Source: Planctomycetota bacterium | GTDB lineage: Bacteria > Planctomycetota > Phycisphaerae > Sedimentisphaerales > Anaerobacaceae | Direction of reading: 5' to 3' | Assembly (NCBI GenBank): GCA_023135255.1 | Contig: JAGLTN010000242.1 | Span: 1 to 15,958 of the forward strand | DNA: 15,958 nt | Part shown: one piece after another, positions 13,488 to 15,958 of the stretch | Layout of the letters: every line of letters starts with the position of its first letter | How positions within the stretch are numbered: position 1 is the first letter of the stretch | Translations under genes and position numbers: made by a program | Notes under the pieces: model-generated | The model's input: the letters and a program-made list of their open reading frames with translations, nothing else | The model's database searches: none | What the model was told of the DNA's origin: nothing

Positions 13488-15353
13488 TTATTTTTTGGCG
13501 GGTTTTTTTCTATCAGCACGCTTTCTGTCGTTCTCATTCAAAAGCTTTTTACGTATTCTGACTGATTCAGGGCAAATCTCAACGAGTTCGTCTTCCTGTA
13601 TATATTCCAATGCAGCTTCAAGGCTTAATATCCTTGGAGGTCTGAGCCTTGCGGATTCGTCATGGTTTGATGTTCTCATATTGGTGAGCTGCTTGGCTCT
13701 GACGACATTGACGGGAATGTCTTTATCTTTGCAGTGCTCTCCTACGACTTGACCGGCGTAGACCTTGTCGCCTGGTTTGACGAAGAAAAACCCTCTGTCA
13801 TAGAGGTTGTCGAGTGAATAGGCTGTGACGGTTCCGGTATTGGTAGCGATCATAACACCTGCTTGTCTTTGTGGTATTGCACCACGGATTGGTTCGTATC
13901 TTTCAAAGCTATGGTGCATAACAGCTCTGCCCTGAGTTGCGGTGAGCAGTCTCGCATTCAGACCAAAAAGTCCTCTTGATGGAATCATAAATTCCATGTG
14001 AATAAAATTATCAGCACCTGTTTTGACGTCCATTTTTATTATTTCACTTCTGCGGTTGCCGAGGAGGCTCATAACAGAGCTTTGGCAATCATTAGGACAT
14101 TCAATTACCAGCAGTTCTATAGGCTCTTGTCTTCTGCCATCTACCTCTCTGAAAATAACTTCAGGTTTGCCGACACAAACTTCGTATCCCTCACGCCTCA
14201 TATTTTCCAGCAAAATACCAAGATGCATCAGTCCTCTGCCGGAAACCTTATGTTCATCACCAGTTTCTCCGGGTTCGACTCTCAAAGCTACATTTGTCTG
14301 CAGTTCTTTTTCAAGTCTTTGTTTTATCTGAAGGCCTGCTACTAATTTACCGTCCTGTCCGGAAAATGGGCCGTCATTTATCCTGAAAGTCATTGTCATT
14401 GTCGGCTCATCAATAGAGATTATTGGTAAAGCGTCCGGCTCATCCGGGCAAGCTATAGTGTCTCCAATATCAACAGGGTTGAGCCCTGCAACAGCGCAAA
14501 TATCGCCGGCTTTCATTAGGGAGGTTTTTTTCTTGCCGAGACCGTCAAACTGGTATATCTGAACGATTTTCTGTTGAGTGTGTTTGCCCTGACGGTTTAT
14601 TACAGTTACTTTTTGAGCTTCGGTTATTTCACCAGCGAAAATCTTACCTATAGCGATTTTGCCTACATAATCTGAATATTCAAGAGTTGTCACAAGCATT
14701 TGCAGAGGGACGTCTATACTTACTTTTGGTGATGGGATATGATCGATTATAGCATCAAATACAGGCTGCATATTGTCGTTCTTTTGCGTAAGGTTATTGG
14801 TTGCCCAACCCTGTTTTGCGGAAGCATAAACAACCGGAAAATCCAAAGCGTCATCATCGGCACCAAGCTGAACCAACAGGTCAAAAACATCGTCAACCAC
14901 ATTCTCACAAGTGCCCTGGACTCTGTCGGCTTTGTTTATGACGAGAATAGGCTTAAGACCATTTTCCAGTGCTTTATTGAGCACAAACCGTGTCTGGGGC
15001 ATGGGCCCTTCAAAAGCATCTACTACCAATAGTACGCCGTCAGCCATTTTTAAAACACGGTCTACTTCGCCGCCGAAGTCAGCATGTCCCGGCGTATCGA
15101 TCAGATTGATTTTATATTCGTTGCCCTGATGGTTAGTATAGTGTATTGCGCAATTTTTGCTCAGTATAGTAATTCCCCGTTCTCTCTCAAGCGGGTTAGA
15201 ATCCATTATAAGGTTGTGCTGACCGCCGGCAAGCTTGTCCAGGTCTTCATTTCTGAACATTCCTGACTGGTATAACAGCTGGTCAACCAGCGTTGTTTTG
15301 CCGTGGTCAACATGTGCGATTATCGCTACGTTTCGTATATAGTCTCTGTACAT
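13488..15353 (-). CDS. typA: Ribosome-associated translational GTPase TypA/BipA
   Basis: TypA/BipA is an EF-G-like GTPase that binds the 70S ribosome and assists growth and 50S assembly under stress and cold. The GTPase motifs are AHVDHGKT (13-20), RERGITI (57-63), DTPGH (86-90) and NKAD (140-143). Later blocks typical of the family include [43 protein letters not shown] (domain III), [24 protein letters not shown], and the C-terminal [34 protein letters not shown]. Length 621 is slightly above the usual 605-615 through a Lys/Arg-rich tail. The start is ATG 15353 with a weak AAGAGA upstream. It is a single-gene unit with the 33-residue membrane protein downstream. Confidence 0.97.
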   Translation of the reverse strand: MYRDYIRNVAIIAHVDHGKTTLVDQLLYQSGMFRNEDLDKLAGGQHNLIMDSNPLERERGITILSKNCAIHYTNHQGNEYKINLIDTPGHADFGGEVDRVLKMADGVLLVVDAFEGPMPQTRFVLNKALENGLKPILVINKADRVQGTCENVVDDVFDLLVQLGADDDALDFPVVYASAKQGWATNNLTQKNDNMQPVFDAIIDHIPSPKVSIDVPLQMLVTTLEYSDYVGKIAIGKIFAGEITEAQKVTVINRQGKHTQQKIVQIYQFDGLGKKKTSLMKAGDICAVAGLNPVDIGDTIACPDEPDALPIISIDEPTMTMTFRINDGPFSGQDGKLVAGLQIKQRLEKELQTNVALRVEPGETGDEHKVSGRGLMHLGILLENMRREGYEVCVGKPEVIFREVDGRRQEPIELLVIECPNDCQSSVMSLLGNRRSEIIKMDVKTGADNFIHMEFMIPSRGLFGLNARLLTATQGRAVMHHSFERYEPIRGAIPQRQAGVMIATNTGTVTAYSLDNLYDRGFFFVKPGDKVYAGQVVGEHCKDKDIPVNVVRAKQLTNMRTSNHDESARLRPPRILSLEAALEYIQEDELVEICPESVRIRKKLLNENDRKRADRKKPAKK

Positions 15354-15508
15354 TAATATTCTCTTAATGAAACATGATTTTCGGTAAAAAAAGAATCAAT
15401 CAATCTATCTGATAATCGCGGAAAGTCAATATAAAAACAAATCCTTTAATAAGCGTACATTTGCTTGAAACGGTATTTGTGATGCGAAAAAGGGCAGCCT
15501 GATGTAAA

Positions 15509-15541
15509 ATATGCACACTCTTGATTAAAAAGTGCGCATAT
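15509..15541 (-). terminator. Hairpin terminator of the small charged protein gene
   Basis: On the minus strand ATATGCGCACT (15541-15531) pairs with AGTGTGCATAT (15519-15509), 11 pairs including one G-U, followed by TTTTAC. On the plus strand the same hairpin has a mismatch but is followed by six T residues at 15545-15550, so it may work in both directions. It sits about 50 bases after the stop of the minus-strand gene. Confidence 0.5.
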
Positions 15542-15579
15542 ATATTTTTTGAAATTATTAGTTTTAGTTTACGGGTGTA

Positions 15580-15591
15580 AGCTTTAAAGCT
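15580..15591. repeat. Perfect 12-base palindrome at a gene end
   Basis: AGCTTTAAAGCT overlaps the first base of the stop codon of the minus-strand gene at 15591. No T-run follows; function unknown. Confidence 0.3.
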
Positions 15592-15905
15592 CAGGTATTT
15601 TGTAACTGTTGCTGTTTTTGTAATTCCTGAAAACTTTGAGGCTCAGCAACTTTTCTGTAGCCTAAAGCTTTAATGAGTTCTAAAACTTCAGTCCATGTCG
15701 GGAAAGGTCTGGAGTTTTCTTTCTTGTATTCTTCGATAGCCATCAAAAAATCAAACTGTTCATCAGACATGTTGCCTTCTTCAGCGGATTTTCGTTCATC
15801 GCTTCTGCGTTTGCCCGGGCCTCGTTTGCGATTGAGACCAAGGCGTCTGTCGACTATGCTGTCTCTTCGATCATCACCATTACGTTTTTCTTCTGACTTA
15901 CTCAT
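15591..15905 (-). CDS. Small highly charged protein, planctomycete-type, function unknown
   Basis: The 104-residue product has two parts. Residues 1-45 are disordered and Arg/Asp/Lys-rich (RNGDDRRDSIVDRRLG, KRGPGKRRSDERKS). Residues about 46-90 form a compact helical core, MSDEQFDFLMAIEEYKKENS then RPFPTWTEVLELIKALGYRK. The tail is Gln-rich. I have an impression of this core recurring in planctomycete hypothetical proteins, and its TWTEVLEL helix-turn-helix-like pattern might bind DNA or another protein, but no function is known to me. ATG 15905 is chosen because GGAG at 15918-15915 is nine bases upstream; a TTG five codons earlier would lie on that site. A copy of the palindromic repeat stands just upstream. 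Confidence 0.75.
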   Translation of the reverse strand: MSKSEEKRNGDDRRDSIVDRRLGLNRKRGPGKRRSDERKSAEEGNMSDEQFDFLMAIEEYKKENSRPFPTWTEVLELIKALGYRKVAEPQSFQELQKQQQLQNT

Positions 15906-15938
15906 TTTTTCATGCTCCAAATCAAATTACAGGAAATA

Positions 15939-15952
15939 TACCCTTCAGGGTA
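15939..15952. repeat. Copy 3 of palindromic repeat TACCCTTNAGGGTA
   Basis: TACCCTTCAGGGTA, followed by AGAAAT as in the copy at 9971. It is cut by the window end, so whether GTCCGCG follows cannot be seen. It lies 34 bases before the start of the charged-protein gene. Confidence 0.6.
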
Positions 15953-15958
15953 AGAAAT

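Overview
The window is an ordinary chromosomal segment of a moderately AT-rich bacterium, about 16 kb long and fully gene-bearing apart from a few AT-rich gaps. I infer a planctomycete of the Phycisphaerae/Sedimentisphaerales kind. The grounds are a very lysine-rich histone-H1-like small protein, a long helical protein with a buried HPr-like domain, and a small charged protein with an RPFPTWTEVLELIKALGY core that I associate with that group. The assignment is from memory of families, not from a search, and is only moderately secure.

Layout. At the left is a peptidase-U32 family gene (probable tRNA hydroxylation factor, 182-1378, +). Next comes a 460-base gap with a structured hairpin region that ends in a minus-strand terminator, then an OmpR-type response regulator with a degenerate receiver (1842-2609, -). 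A gap of about 600 bases follows, then a lone minus-strand gene with a HEPN-like R-x4-H motif (3223-3762).

The centre is a [NiFe]-hydrogenase maturation cluster on the + strand: hypC, then hypD-hypE-hypA-hypB (4019-8445). The products form the Fe(CN)2CO ligand-building module (HypC, HypD, HypE) and the nickel-insertion module (HypA, HypB). No hypF and no hydrogenase structural gene lies in the window. Between hypC and hypD sits an AT-rich two-gene cassette (4388-5190), a HEPN-domain protein plus an unrecognised partner. The two genes overlap by ATGGTAA and are followed by a small terminator-like hairpin. A second promoter-like and palindromic region precedes hypD. This interruption is the most interesting feature of the window.

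The right half holds nadD (-), the lysine-rich protein gene (+) with a strong terminator, a cluster of repeats, lysA (+), the HPr-domain protein (-), a previously overlooked 33-residue membrane peptide gene (-), typA/bipA (-) and the small charged protein gene (-). A short palindromic repeat, TACCCTTNAGGGTA, occurs three times in intergenic DNA (3887, 9971, 15939). Two of the three loci also share the word GCGGATAAACGG. This points to a dispersed repeat family or a shared operator. No tRNA, rRNA, CRISPR array, transposase or phage gene was seen.
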